A DNA stretch of 64,000 nt, from positions 14,516,001 to 14,580,000 of the forward strand of contig JAWQUS010000032.1 in NCBI GenBank assembly GCA_036365455.1, in the 5' to 3' direction. The notes under the pieces are model-generated. The model made no database searches and was not told where the DNA came from. It saw only the letters and a program-made list of their open reading frames with translations. This stretch comes from Macrosoma leucophasiata (taxonomy: Eukaryota > Arthropoda > Insecta > Lepidoptera > Hedylidae). Position numbers and translations under genes: made by a program. This document shows positions 53,321 through 64,000 of the stretch, one piece after another. Position 1 is the stretch's first letter. Every line of letters starts with the position of its first letter.

Positions 53321-53870
53321 AAATCGATTGAAATATCGATTTTAATATCGATTATGTTAAAAATCGATTAAAATATCGATTTTTATATCGATTATGTTAA
53401 AAATCGATTTTAATATCGATTATGTTAAAAATCGATTTTAATATCGATTATGTTAAAAATCGATTTTAATATCGATTATGTTAAAAATCTATTAAAATAT
53501 CGATTTTAATATCGATTGTGTTAAAAATCGATTTTAATATCGACTATGTTAAAAATCGATTTTAATATCGATTATGTTAAAAATCGATTAAAATATCGAT
53601 TGAAATATCAATTAAAAATCGGATTATTATCGGATTATAAAACTTATGGATTTCAATATCGATTTTAATATCATTTACCATATCAATAATTTCAAATATC
53701 GATTTTGTTAAAAATCGTTTAAAATATCGATTTTAATATCGATTATGTTAAAAATCGATTTTAATATCGATTATGATTTTAATATCAATATCGATTAAAA
53801 TATCGATTTTAAAATCGATAAGAATATCGATTATGTTAAAAATCGATTTAAATATCGATTTTTAATTTCG

Positions 53871-56670
53871 AATAAATAGCATATCTATTAAATGCCCTAT
53901 CGATTAAATGGCTTATCGATTAAATAGCATACTGATTAAAAAGCCTATCGATTAAATGACATACCGTTTTAATAGTTAATCGATTAAATAGCATGTCGAT
54001 TATCGATATCGATTATTTCGCATATCGATTATTCAACATATCGATTATTTCGCATATCGATTATTTCGCATATCGATTATTCAACATATCGATTATATCA
54101 CATATCGATTAAATGGCATATCGATAAAATGGCATATCGATTAATTAGCATCTCGATTATCGTTTTCTATTTTTGATATCGATTATGGATATCAATTATT
54201 TCCCATATCGATTAAATAGCATATCGATTAAATGCCCTATCGATTAAATGGCTTATAGATTAAATAGCATACCGATTAAATAGCCTATCGATTAGATGAC
54301 ATACCGTTTTAATAGCATATCGATTAAATAGCATATCGATTATCGATATCGATTATTTCGCATATCGAGTATTTCGCATATCGATTTTCAATATATCGAT
54401 TATTTCACATATCGATTAAATTGCATATCGATTAATAAGCATCTCGATTATCGATTTCAATTTTTGATATCGATTATGGATATCAATTATTTCCCATATC
54501 GATTAAATAGCATATCGATTATCGATATCGATTTTTTCGCATATCGATTATTTTGCATATCCATTATTCAATATATCGATTATTTCACATATCGATTAAA
54601 TGGCATATCGATTAATAAGCATCTCGATTATCGATTTCAATGTATGATATCGATTATGGATATCAATTATTTCCCATATCGATTATATCGCATATCGATT
54701 AAATGCCCTATCGATTAAATGGCTTATAGATTAAATAGCATACCGATTAAATAGCCTATCGATTAAATGACATACCGTTTTAATAGCATATCGATTAAAT
54801 AGCATATCGATTATCGATATCGATTATTTCGTATATCGATTATTTAGCATATCGATTATTCAACATATCGATTATTTCACATATCAATTAAATGGCATAT
54901 CGATTAAATGGCATATCGATTAATTAGCATCTGGGTTATCGATTTCAATTTTTGATATCGATTTTTGATATCAATTATTTCCCATATCGATTAAATAGCA
55001 TATCGATTAAATGCCCTATCGATTAAATGGCTTATAGATTAAATAGCATACCGATTAAGTAGCCTATCGATTAAATGATATACCGTTTTAATAGCATATC
55101 GATTAAATAGCATATCGATTATTTCGCATATCGATTATTCAACATATCGATTATTTCACATTTCGATTAAATGGCATATCGATTAAATGGCATATCGATT
55201 AAATGGCATATCGATTAATTAGCATCTCGATTATCGATTACAATTTTTGATATGGATATCAATTGTTTCCCATATCGATTAAATAGCATATCGATTAAAT
55301 GCCCTATCGATTAAATGGCTTCTCGATTAAATAGCATACCGATTAAATGGCATATCGATCAAATAGCATAACGATTAAATAGCATTTTGATTATCGATAT
55401 CGATTATTTCGCATCTCGATTATCGATTTCAATTTTTGATATCGATTATGGATATCAATTATTTTCCATATCGATTAAATAGCATATCGATTAAATGCCC
55501 TATTTATTAAATGGCTTATAGATTAAATAGCATACCGATTAAATAGCCTATCGATTAAATGAAATACCGTTTAAAAAGCATATCGATTATCGATATCGAT
55601 TATTTTGCATATCTGATTATTTCGCATATCGATTATTCAACATATCGATTATTTCACATATCAATTAAAGGGCATATCGATTAAATGGCATATCGATTAA
55701 TTAGCATCTCGATTATCGATTTCAATTTTTGATATCGGTTATGGATATTAATTATTTCCCATATCGATTAAATAGCATATCGATTATTGATATCGATTAT
55801 TTCGCATATCGATTATTTCGCATATCGATTATTCAACATATCGATTATTTCACATATCGATTAAATGGCATATCGATTAAATGGCATATCGATTAAATGG
55901 CATATCGATTAAATGGCATATCGATTAAATGGCATATCGATTAAATAGCATACCCATTAAATGGCATATCGATCAAATAGCATAACGTTTAAATAGCATT
56001 TTGATTATCGATATCGATTATTTCGCATCTCGATTATCGATTTAAATTTTTGATATCGATTATGGATATCAACTATTTCCATATCGATTAAATAGCATAT
56101 CGATTAAATGCCCTATCGATTAAATGGCTTATAGATTAAATGACATACCGTTTTAATAGCATATCGATTAAATACCATATCTATTATCGATATCAATTAT
56201 CGATATCGATTATTTCACATATCGATTATTTCGCATATCGATTATTCAACATATCGATTATTTCACATATCGATTTAATAGCATATAGATTAAATGCCCT
56301 ATCGATTAAATGGCTTATAGATTAAATAGCATACCGATTAAATAGCGTATCGATTAAATGATATACCGTTTTAATAGCATATCGATTAAATAGTATATCG
56401 ATTATCGATATCGATTATTTCGCATATCGATTCTTCAACATATCGATTATTTCACATATCGCTTAAATGGCATATCGATTAAATGGCATATCGATTAATT
56501 AGCATATCGATTAAATAGCATATCGAGATAATAGCATTTCGATTATTTATCATATCGATTAAAATGGCATATCGATTAAATAGCATATCGATAATTTCGC
56601 ATATCCATTAAAAAGCATAATGGATAATTTCACATATCGATTCATTAGCATAGCGATTATTTCATTTATA
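53871..56670. repeat. ATCGAT satellite, type 1 block (distal)
   Basis: Returns to the GCATATCGATTAAATG units. Higher-order marker at about 54174, 54465, 54645, 54955 and on, with spacings from 180 to 326 bp. It fades out near 56670 (GCATAGCGATTATTTC). Confidence 0.97.
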
Positions 56671-56970
56671 GGGTTTTATTTAGTGAGGGCGTATATAAAT
56701 GTTTTCCGATGAACAAAGACATTAATACACAATGGAATCGCCCAGAATCAGGTAATTTGGATTTCAAATAAGAGGGAGATTCCTATGTTCTTAGGTTTTC
56801 GCGAGCTACACTCATTGAAATAAAACTATTTTTACGGATTTATCTCGCGTATATTAAACTAAAATGATTTTTAAAATCAACCCGACGTTTCGGTCGCTTT
56901 TCAGCTTCCGTGGTCCCGGGCAGACTGAGGTGACATTTGTCTGACAGAAGTTTGAAAAAATTATATGTAG

Positions 56971-58428
56971 CTACCTCCATCGATTTCGTAAACGCCTTGC
57001 GTAGCGTTCAGGATTAACACAATAATTACTTATGGTATCTTGAGGTCTTGCAGACTGCTGCGGCTGGGATTTAATCTTGCTAAGTATGGGATCCCATGAT
57101 GTTGATAATCGCCATCCATCTTCTCTATTGAAATTTGGGTGTTTTTTAATTTCAATAGCCTCGCGTACCATTCGTGGAATGGGTTTGTGTTCTCTAGCGA
57201 GTATTTGAATTTTATCAAACCGGATGTAATGGTTCGGCTTATCCGCTATGTGTTCACAGACTGCAGACCTCCCTGTTCTTCGGTTTTTGACATCAGCAAT
57301 GTGCTCTTTAACGCGGGTGGATACAGCTCTCTTCGTTTGACCAATATATGAGAGTCCACAATCACAATCTAATTTATAAATACCAGAATTTTGTAATGGA
57401 ATATTACTTTTAATGGGTCTTAAATACTGATGAATCTTTTTATATGGTTTGAAAACTGTTGTAATGAAATTCTTTTTTAAAATGTTGCTGATTTTATCTG
57501 TGACACCCTTAACGTAAGGTAGTATAGCTGGTTGTCGTTCTACTGTAGGTGGTTTCACGCGGCCTCTGTGACGGACGGGTGGTACATGGAGCTTGTTGTT
57601 ATGCAGCACCTGGCGTAGGTGCTTCAGCTCCCCCTGAAGATGGTGGTCGTCACAGATGCCTCGTGCTCTCTGAAATAGAGATGAGCCAACGGCAGATAAA
57701 TGTGCCGGGTGATGGTGTGATTCACCATTAAGGTACCTATCAGTATGGGTAGACTTCCTAAACACAGTGTGACTGAGTGTGTTATTGGTTTTTCTAATTA
57801 ATAAAGTATCTAAGAAGGCTAATTTATTGTCCTGTTCCAATTCCATAGTGAATTTGATTTTATGGTGTATGGAATTGAGATGTGAAAGAAAAACAGAAAC
57901 ATTATTGCTATCCAATATGGTGAATGTGTCATCTACATATCGTTTATAAATGCGAGGTGTTATGGTTGTAGTGCTCAGGGCTCTCTCCTCAAAGTCCTCC
58001 ATGAATATATCGGCGACTATGGGAGAAACTGGGGAGCCCATGGCAACTCCGTCTATTTGTAGGTAGAATTCCCCATTCCACATTAGATAGCCAGATGTCA
58101 GGCACCATTCAAGTAGTTCTGCATATTGACGGGGCATATTGTGAGCAATTAGCTTTCTTTTAACAATCTCGACACAATCCTTAACTGGTAAACATGTAAA
58201 TAAGGATTCAACATCGAAGCTGACCATTGTTTCATTTGCTGATAGTTGTAGATGTTTGACTTCAGCAATGAAACTGTACGAGTCTTTGACATACGCTCTA
58301 GTGTGTCCCCGCAGTGGTGAAAGTATCTGTGCCATATGTTTTGCCAATTTGTAAGTTGGAGTGTCAATTTGACTAACTATGGGACGAAGGGGAGCGCCAG
58401 TCTTATGTATTTTTTTTACCAATAACAC
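56971..58428 (-). CDS. Penelope-like reverse transcriptase with GIY-YIG domain, 5'-truncated
   Basis: The 485-residue frame reads from the fingers/palm of the reverse transcriptase: GAPLRPIVSQIDTPTYKLA, TMVSFDVESLFTCLPV (motif A), GVAMGSPVSPIVADIFME (motif B) and KRYVDDTFTIL (motif C with the catalytic YVDD). A linker follows, then a GIY-YIG endonuclease (SGIYKLDCDCGLSYIGQTKR, VKEHIADVKN). RT plus GIY-YIG in this order defines Penelope-like elements. The N-terminus is missing, replaced by the inverted arm. The frame is undamaged, suggesting recent insertion. It lies just outside the satellite array, antisense to 4E-T. Confidence 0.95.
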   Translation of the reverse strand: MLLVKKIHKTGAPLRPIVSQIDTPTYKLAKHMAQILSPLRGHTRAYVKDSYSFIAEVKHLQLSANETMVSFDVESLFTCLPVKDCVEIVKRKLIAHNMPRQYAELLEWCLTSGYLMWNGEFYLQIDGVAMGSPVSPIVADIFMEDFEERALSTTTITPRIYKRYVDDTFTILDSNNVSVFLSHLNSIHHKIKFTMELEQDNKLAFLDTLLIRKTNNTLSHTVFRKSTHTDRYLNGESHHHPAHLSAVGSSLFQRARGICDDHHLQGELKHLRQVLHNNKLHVPPVRHRGRVKPPTVERQPAILPYVKGVTDKISNILKKNFITTVFKPYKKIHQYLRPIKSNIPLQNSGIYKLDCDCGLSYIGQTKRAVSTRVKEHIADVKNRRTGRSAVCEHIADKPNHYIRFDKIQILAREHKPIPRMVREAIEIKKHPNFNREDGWRLSTSWDPILSKIKSQPQQSARPQDTISNYCVNPERYARRLRNRWR

Positions 58429-59236
58429 ACTCAGTCACACTGTGTTTAGGAAGTCTACCCATACTGATAGGTACCTTAATGGTGAATCACACCATCACCC
58501 GGCACATTTATCTGCCGTTGGCTCATCTCTATTTCAGAGAGCACGAGGCATCTGTGACGACCACCATCTTCAGGGGGAGCTGAAGCACCTACGCCAGGTG
58601 CTGCATAACAACAAGCTCCATGTACCACCCGTCCGTCACAGAGGCCGCGTGAAACCACCTACAGTAGAACGACAACCAGCTATACTACCTTACGTTAAGG
58701 GTGTCACAGATAAAATCAGCAACATTTTAAAAAAGAATTCCATTACAACAGTTTTCAAACCATATAAAAAGATTCATCAGTATTTAAGACCCATTAAAAG
58801 TAATATTCCATTACAAAATTCTGGTATTTATAAATTAGATTGTGATTGTGGACTCTCATATATTGGTCAAACGAAGAGAGCTGTATCCACCCGCGTTAAA
58901 GAGCACATTGCTGATGTCAAAAACCGAAGAACAGGGAGGTCTGCAGTCTGTGAACACATAGCGGATAAGCCGAACCATTACATCCGGTTTGATAAAATTC
59001 AAATACTCGCTAGAGAACACAAACCCATTCCACGAATGGTACGCGAGGCTATTGAAATTAAAAAACACCCAAATTTCAATAGAGAAGATGGATGGCGATT
59101 ATCAACATCATGGGATCCCATACTTAGCAAGATTAAATCCCAGCCGCAGCAGTCTGCAAGACCTCAAGATACCATAAGTAATTATTGTGTTAATCCTGAA
59201 CGCTACGCAAGGCGTTTACGAAATCGATGGAGGTAG
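58421..59236 (+). CDS. Inverted second copy of the Penelope-like C-terminal half
   Basis: Encodes the connector and GIY-YIG endonuclease (from NNTLSHTVFRKSTHTDRY to RYARRLRNRWR) but no reverse transcriptase core. Compared with the minus-strand copy, the translated residues differ at one position that I could see (KKNFITT against KKNSITT). The frame is open from 58379, but the first residues come from antisense RT sequence. It cannot retrotranspose alone. Confidence 0.92.
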   Translation, partial: NNTLSHTVFRKSTHTDRYLNGESHHHPAHLSAVGSSLFQRARGICDDHHLQGELKHLRQVLHNNKLHVPPVRHRGRVKPPTVERQPAILPYVKGVTDKISNILKKNSITTVFKPYKKIHQYLRPIKSNIPLQNSGIYKLDCDCGLSYIGQTKRAVSTRVKEHIADVKNRRTGRSAVCEHIADKPNHYIRFDKIQILAREHKPIPRMVREAIEIKKHPNFNREDGWRLSTSWDPILSKIKSQPQQSARPQDTISNYCVNPERYARRLRNRWR

Positions 59237-59408
59237 CTACATATAATTTTTTCAAACTTCTGTCAGACAAATGTCACCTCAGTCTGCCCGGGACCACGGA
59301 AGCTGAAAAGCGACCGAAACGTCGGGTTGATTTTAAAAATCATTTTAGTTTAATATACGCGAGATAAATCCGTAAAAATAGTTTTATTTCAATGAGGGAG
59401 ATTCCTAT

Positions 59409-60100
59409 TCCTTCGATAATTCGATTTATCGATTAATAAGGAAAACAATAAGCAGAGAGATCACAGACCTCTGCATGAAATGAGGATAGGTGGTCATATT
59501 TCTGCAAACCGAAAATGCACACATTGAGCAGAAGATGCAACTTCTTCAAAACTTCTTAGGAGATAAATATAATAGTGTGTTTTACAATATACTTGACAGG
59601 AAGAGATTTGGTGGAAAGTGTTAAAAAAAATCAGAACCCGTAGTCTAGAGAGATCGCAGTGTAGCAGTGGTGCGCTGACTGACAGTTGTTGTAACTTCTA
59701 TGTTTCCTCTACCCTAAAGTGGAATCTATACAATCCGAGATCCTTAACGTTATGGAATGATCGAGTTATTAAAAAAGATAGGTGGTTAAACGTTAAATTC
59801 TACCTGTTTAATTTAACAATAGCTTGCCACTTTGAAATATTAACTGATAGATATGCCAGTATGACCAAACAGATATTGCTTGTAGATCGTTATCGATTGC
59901 AGATAAGACTAGATCTAAATTGGTGACATCGGCTTGAGCGTATTGAAGATCATCTCTTATTAATATTTAGATTATCTAAGTACGCAGAACACTCGAGATG
60001 TAACGCCGATAGTGTAAATCCAATAATCCCATCACAAGTTAGATGATACTTAAGGTTATCCAGCCTTATCCGCGTTTGTTTTGACTTGTTGTTCCTCATG
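59409..60100. other. Intergenic sequence, nothing recognised
   Basis: No repeat family or plausible gene. The 102-residue frame at 59618-59926 has no recognisable features. Confidence 0.4.
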
Positions 60101-60104
60101 GATA

Positions 60105-60462
60105 TGTCTACACTAATATTATAAAGGGGAAAACTTTGTTTGTTTGGTTGTATTGAATAGGCTCAAAAACTACTGGACTGATTTTAAAAATTCTTTCACT
60201 ATCCAAAAGCTACATTTATCCACGGGTAACATAGGCTATATTTTATTTTGGAAAAAATAGGATTACAAAGATTTTGGGTTTTTCGGACACAAGTTGTAAA
60301 AAATCAACTAGAAATGTTACTTATTTTGCGTACGCTGCCTAAACTATAAAAGATATCGAGGAAGGCTTTATTTAGGCTATATCTATAATCATCACAAGAC
60401 GAATAGGAGAGGGTAGCGAACATTACAACCGCGCGAAGCCGGGGCGGGCCGCTAGTTTGTAA
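60105..60462. repeat. Family G RTE-like 3' end, longest copy
   Basis: ACACTAATATTATAAAGGGG, then ACTTTGTTTGTTTGGTTG, then AAAACTACTGGACTGATTTT, ending GCGCGAAGCCGGGGCGGGCC and GCTAGT. Confidence 0.85.
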
Positions 60463-60517
60463 TAAAATTTAAAGCAGCAAACGTCCAACTAAAAAGCACT
60501 AAGCATTTATTATTTCG

Positions 60518-60670
60518 GTGGTAGAGTTCTAGTGCAGGAGCTGAAGGGCGTAGGCCCCACCGCATTACCTAATCTATCTGCCGCCAAATGGTAGTATTCA
60601 GCACTGTCGTGTTCCGGTTAGATGGTAATGAACGGTCCAGTAATAACTTATCACAGAGACATATCAACTA
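60518..60670 (+). repeat. Family A SINE-like repeat, 5' part
   Basis: GGTGGTAGAGTTCTAGTGCAGG, then GCCGCCAAATGGTAGTATTCAG. Confidence 0.8.
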
Positions 60671-60689
60671 CGGTCTCGGGGGTGGCCCG

Positions 60690-60915
60690 CGGCTCCGCCC
60701 GCGTCTAGGTCGCTTTTCGCGTAACCTGTGGCAACTCATCATCAAACATCCCATGGCATCCCACAGGAACATTTTTTGGGATAAAAACTATCCTATGTGT
60801 TAATCCAAGTTACTCTCGAAGTGTGTGCCAAATTTCATGAAAATCGCTTCAGCAGTTTTTGCGTGAAGGAGTAACAAACAAACATACAAACTTTCGTATT
60901 TATAATATACGATAT
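60690..60915. repeat. RTE-like tail of a second type
   Basis: CCGCGGCTCCGCCCGCGTC, then TGCCAAATTTCATGAAAATCG, then AGTAACAAACAAACATACAAAC and TATTTATAATATA. Confidence 0.75.
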
Positions 60916-60926
60916 ACGATTTGTAA

Positions 60927-61205
60927 CATTTTTTTTATGTAATGTATGTGGAAAACAAGCATGCAGTTCACATTGATGTTGAGTGATGACTGTAGCCTAT
61001 AGACACCCACACAAAAACCGAGGTCAAAATGCAGATGCGTTACCACTCCTGAGACCTAAGGTGTTATGCACCTGCGCCGGAAATTACAGGGCCGTACATT
61101 ACCACCTGACCGGAACACGATAGTGCTGAACACTACCGTTTAGCGGCATGTATATTAGGTAATGCGGTGGTGCGCCCGGGAGCTCCGCCACTGGACCTCT
61201 ATAAA
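60927..61205 (-). repeat. Family A SINE-like repeat, full length
   Basis: TTTTTTTTATGTAATGTATGTGG tail side and core CAGTTCACATTGATGTTGAG. The head ends CCGCCACTGGACCTCTA. Confidence 0.88.
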
Positions 61206-61615
61206 AAAATAAATATTGTAAAGGCACCATGTTTACTAATCCCTTATTGATACATTTCCGCTAAAGTTAATTACAAATAGTAGGTAGATGATTGGACAAA
61301 CATACCTACATCTATATATAAGACAACTAATGCTAATCACGGGATATTTATCTAAAATAAACAGTGATAATTTTTATAGCGTCGCTGGAATTATCTCCTT
61401 ACAAAGTAATTTTGAAAATATGACTTACCTTCACGTTCCTGAAATGGATAATTAAATGCGTTTTACAGTTTACCGACACGTCGTTTGCACTCAAAGCCCT
61501 TCACTTTACACTGTGTCTTAAATAAAAATGTTAAGCTTATTGTGAAAGTAAATATTTTTTTCTTAATATGTCTCTTAGATTATATACAATTTCTCTCTAC
61601 CGATATCATTTACAG

Positions 61616-61809
61616 CAGTAATTCCCAAAGGGGTCCTGATGGACCCCCTGGGGTCCATGGGAGACTTGATCGGGGTTTACGTAGGCGTGAATAAAAATTG
61701 GAAACGTGGGAAAGTGATATAAATGTAGCAAGGAAGCTGGGTTTGGTGGATCCCCCACAACCAGAAAAAATAATTCGAGGGGTCTACAAGAAATAGTTTG
61801 GGATCTCTG
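61616..61809. mobile_element. hAT-like short element
   Basis: CAGTAATTCCCAAAGGGGTCC at the left and AGTTTGGGATCTCTG at the right, with CTGGGGTCCATGGGAGA inside. Related in opposite orientation to 63596-63787. Confidence 0.6.
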
Positions 61810-62130
61810 ATTCTAAGCATCCTCAAAAAAAGAAAACAACGGAGAGATCAAAACATATCTTTTGAAATAACCACTCGAACGTAGGTAGTTTATTTTTCCT
61901 GTGCTTGGCAATGTATTTTTGTACATCATGCCAATGAGGAGTAAACGAGGGAAATTTATTAGGTAGGTATTTTTTATTTCTTGTAACTTAAAATGACAAT
62001 CATGAAATCGAAAGACCATATATTTAATTCTCCGAATGGATCATCATCATATCGGCTGAAATATGTCCACTGCTGGAAAAGAGCCTCTCCAAAAAATCCA
62101 CTACGAACGGTAATAGACTTTTTGGGGAGA

Positions 62131-62265
62131 CTTTTGTCTGGTGGTAGAGCTCCAGTGACGGAGCTCGCAGGCGGGGGCACCACCACATTACCTAATATAC
62201 TTGCCCCTTAATGGTAGCGTTCAGCACTATCGTGCTCCAGTCGGCTGGTAATGTACGGCCCTGTG
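62131..62265 (+). repeat. Family A SINE-like repeat, 5' part
   Basis: CTGGTGGTAGAGCTCCAGTGACGG to GGTAATGTACGGCCCTGTG. Confidence 0.85.
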
Positions 62266-62859
62266 CCTTTTGATCTTGTATTTGGATCACGTGGATGTAT
62301 GAATGGAAGATATTCCACGCAGAGCCAAGGTGGTTGTTTCTGGCTCTCGCGGAAAATCTTGACCCTGAAAAGGGTAAACAATTTTTTATACGGGGCCCCG
62401 CCAAGGCACACATACCGTTTTATAAATAAATAAACCGCAATTCCTTTTCTCGCGAACGTAATCTTCAATTTTGTGAAAATTTAAGCAAATTTCGTCCAAT
62501 CTTCGCAACCTTTTGTGCGGTTTGATTGTATTCAATTTTCTATGCCATTACCCGTTAACAAGGTTCGCCACACCATCACACATTGTTTTATCCTGATAGA
62601 TTGCGTCAATTTTCGGTTTAACCTTGTGCAATTTATTTCGTAGTAAATTGTGCATGGACCGCACGCCCTCCCTAATATCTCAGGCGCTGTTGGTTCCATT
62701 CGTGCGTGCGTGGAATTATAGGGATTTTCTATTAGGCTAAATGATTGACTTGCTATGTGGATGATTGGATGTGTTCTTTGAACCGCTTTACAAAATAAAA
62801 ATAGGTATGCGGTCCTCTGAAACTTGGAATTGTAACAAAAAACAATATCATCTTTACTG

Positions 62860-62920
62860 TTGGTAGAGTTTCAGAGTAGGAGCTTAAGGATTTAACCATT
62901 GCCTTATCTGTGCCTAAAGG
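62860..62920 (+). repeat. Family A SINE-like repeat, head fragment
   Basis: GTTGGTAGAGTTTCAGAGTAGG, then CCTTATCTGTGCC, degraded. Confidence 0.5.
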
Positions 62921-62991
62921 ATGTGTTCTTTGTACCGCTTTACGATTTTTATACAAAATATATAAATGAATAAAAATAATGTGGGCCTTTT

Positions 62992-63235
62992 GATGTGCAG
63001 TTCACATTGATGTTAAGTGATGACTGCAGCACACAAAAACCAGAGGTCAAAATGCAGATGCGTTACCACTCCTGAGGCCTAAGGTGTTATGCGTCTGTAC
63101 CGGGAATTACAGATCCGTACATTACCACCTGACAGGAACACGATAGTTCTGAACACTACCATTTAGCGGCAAGTATATTAGGTAATGCGGTGGTGCCTAC
63201 GCCCGCGAGCTCCGTCACTGGAGCTCTACCACCAT
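62992..63235 (-). repeat. Family A SINE-like repeat
   Basis: TGCAGTTCACATTGATGTTAAG to CGTCACTGGAGCTCTACCACC. Confidence 0.87.
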
Positions 63236-63595
63236 AAGAATATGTTTGTGATAAATGGTTGGGAAAACAATGAATTACATCGTCAATAGATAAATAGCTT
63301 AAGGTTAATGTTATCTGAGGAATAAGGTTTATCGTCAGATAACTTTAGTCTAGTTCTTAAGATTATGCCGACGGGGGATATATATAAAACTGAGTGCACA
63401 TCTCGCGTGTCCAAATAGTTAAAACAAGATAATAAGAAGAAATGGCGGTAAGTACAACTTTATGAAAACTACTTGTCGGGGATTTCCTGAAGGAGGAAGA
63501 CTCGAAAACACTAAACTCTCTTCAATCAGTTTGAAAAGAATATGCAGGGCATCCCAGAACTCAACGTCAAACAGAAACCGGGTGATAGAATAGAT

Positions 63596-63787
63596 CAGAG
63601 GTTCCCAAACCATTTTTTCTTGTCGCTTTGATTTTTTTTTGGTTTCGGTGGACCCCTCTTTGTTACATTTATATCACATTCCCATACCTATTTCCAATTT
63701 TTATTCACGCCTTCGGGCCTACGTAGAACCTGATCGAATCTCCCATGGACCCCGGGAGGTCCACCTGGACCACTTTGGAAATCACTG
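63596..63787. mobile_element. hAT-like short element, second copy
   Basis: CAGAGGTTCCCAAACC at the left and GGTTTGG-like CTTTGGAAATCACTG at the right. Possible 8-bp duplication GAATAGAT / GGATTGAT (six of eight). Confidence 0.65.
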
Positions 63788-64000
63788 GGATTGATGGTTA
63801 CTATCATGAGAAAGATCAGATAATTTCCATGTATTTTGAAAAATATGAGCTTTAAAAAAAAAACAGAATTTTGGTCATTTTGTAACTATCGTTTACTGTG
63901 GTGGTTGAGTTTTTTTTTGTCTTATTTCTAGGAAACTCAGAGCAATTGTTTTACTATCTATGATTGCAATTGTAGATATGTTTATTAGGGTTATGATTAC

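Larger units (their letters stand above)
50066..53870. repeat. ATCGAT satellite, type 2 block with alternating orientation
   Basis: Units of the form ATCGATTATGTTAAAA with ATCGATTTTAAT. The direction flips several times: GTTAAAAATCG predominates left of about 50800, CGATTTTTAAC from 50930 to about 51530, then again at 51850-52500, and back after about 52640. Confidence 0.96.
56787..59393. mobile_element. Penelope-like element, head-to-head inverted dimer
   Basis: Flanked by GAGGGAGATTCCTAT at 56772-56786 and 59394-59408, a 15-bp target duplication. Arms of about 980 bp (about 56806-57788 and 58418-59393) are near-identical inverted copies of the element's 3' half. A unique spacer holds the reverse transcriptase core. 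The right arm begins at ACCAATAACACACTC. Confidence 0.92.

Noticed and set aside
54464..56325. Open frames rich in Ile/Asp/Tyr inside the satellite (also 52522-52749)
   Set aside because: They are repeated translations of the ATCGAT unit, with no conserved start, domain or codon bias.
46449..56670. Regular short repeats suggesting a CRISPR array
   Set aside because: Units are 14-16 bp, contiguous and diverged without unique spacers, and the context is an insect nuclear genome. This is satellite DNA.
57549..58658. Plus- and minus-strand frames of 60-72 residues in the Penelope-like arms
   Set aside because: Identical shadows appear in both inverted arms and are antisense to the RT/GIY-YIG frame.

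Overview
The window reads as a lepidopteran (moth or butterfly) nuclear genome segment. It has a many-exon gene with GT-AG introns, AT-rich introns packed with interspersed repeats, two tRNA-headed SINE families, RTE-like 3' tails with the GC-rich end typical of Lepidoptera, a mariner, a Penelope-like element and many MITEs. Nothing bacterial, plasmid or phage-like is visible. The taxon is an inference from repeat style and protein similarity; no search was run.

The one clear host gene is on the + strand, 9889-40415: the eIF4E-transporter 4E-T (EIF4ENIF1). I traced 24 consecutive coding exons. All have AG/GT borders and mutually compatible phases, giving 955 residues from the first complete codon to a TGA stop. 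Landmarks are an eIF4E-binding YxxxxLM motif in the first exon, a DPRERV / SPQRRSF block, RRIGSGRI, a Cup-homology segment (EPEWFSGGPTSQ then IELRGFD), SRFSRWF, FTPTS-VLRKM and a C-terminal ARWFSPELL / LSLEDLE. The first exon begins inside a codon, so the true start lies upstream (candidate exon 2129-2372) or at an in-frame ATG at 9939. After the stop, 40416-about 44690 is almost free of repeats and is probably a long 3' UTR.

Layout: 1-9300, upstream intron or intergenic DNA with SINEs, MITEs, two perfect hairpins and a candidate 5' exon; 9327-40415, the 4E-T exons and introns, including decayed duplicates of exons 1, 3 and 4, an antisense broken coiled-coil ORF (14507-15248), a 5'-truncated LINE (12745-13505) and a mariner whose remnant starts exactly at the end of exon 15; 40416-46440, 3' UTR and repeats; 46449-56670, about 10 kb of satellite built on the palindrome ATCGAT, with higher-order units and kilobase-scale inverted blocks; 56787-59393, a Penelope-like element in a head-to-head inverted dimer with a 15-bp target duplication; 59394-64000, repeats only.

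Repeat families named here: A, about 260 bp, poly-A tailed, SINE-like; B and C, tRNA-headed SINEs; D, hAT-like MITE with 8-bp target duplications; E, about 220-bp element with 7-bp target duplications and no clear inverted repeats; F, about 350-bp poly-A element; G, RTE-like tails; P, Penelope-like.
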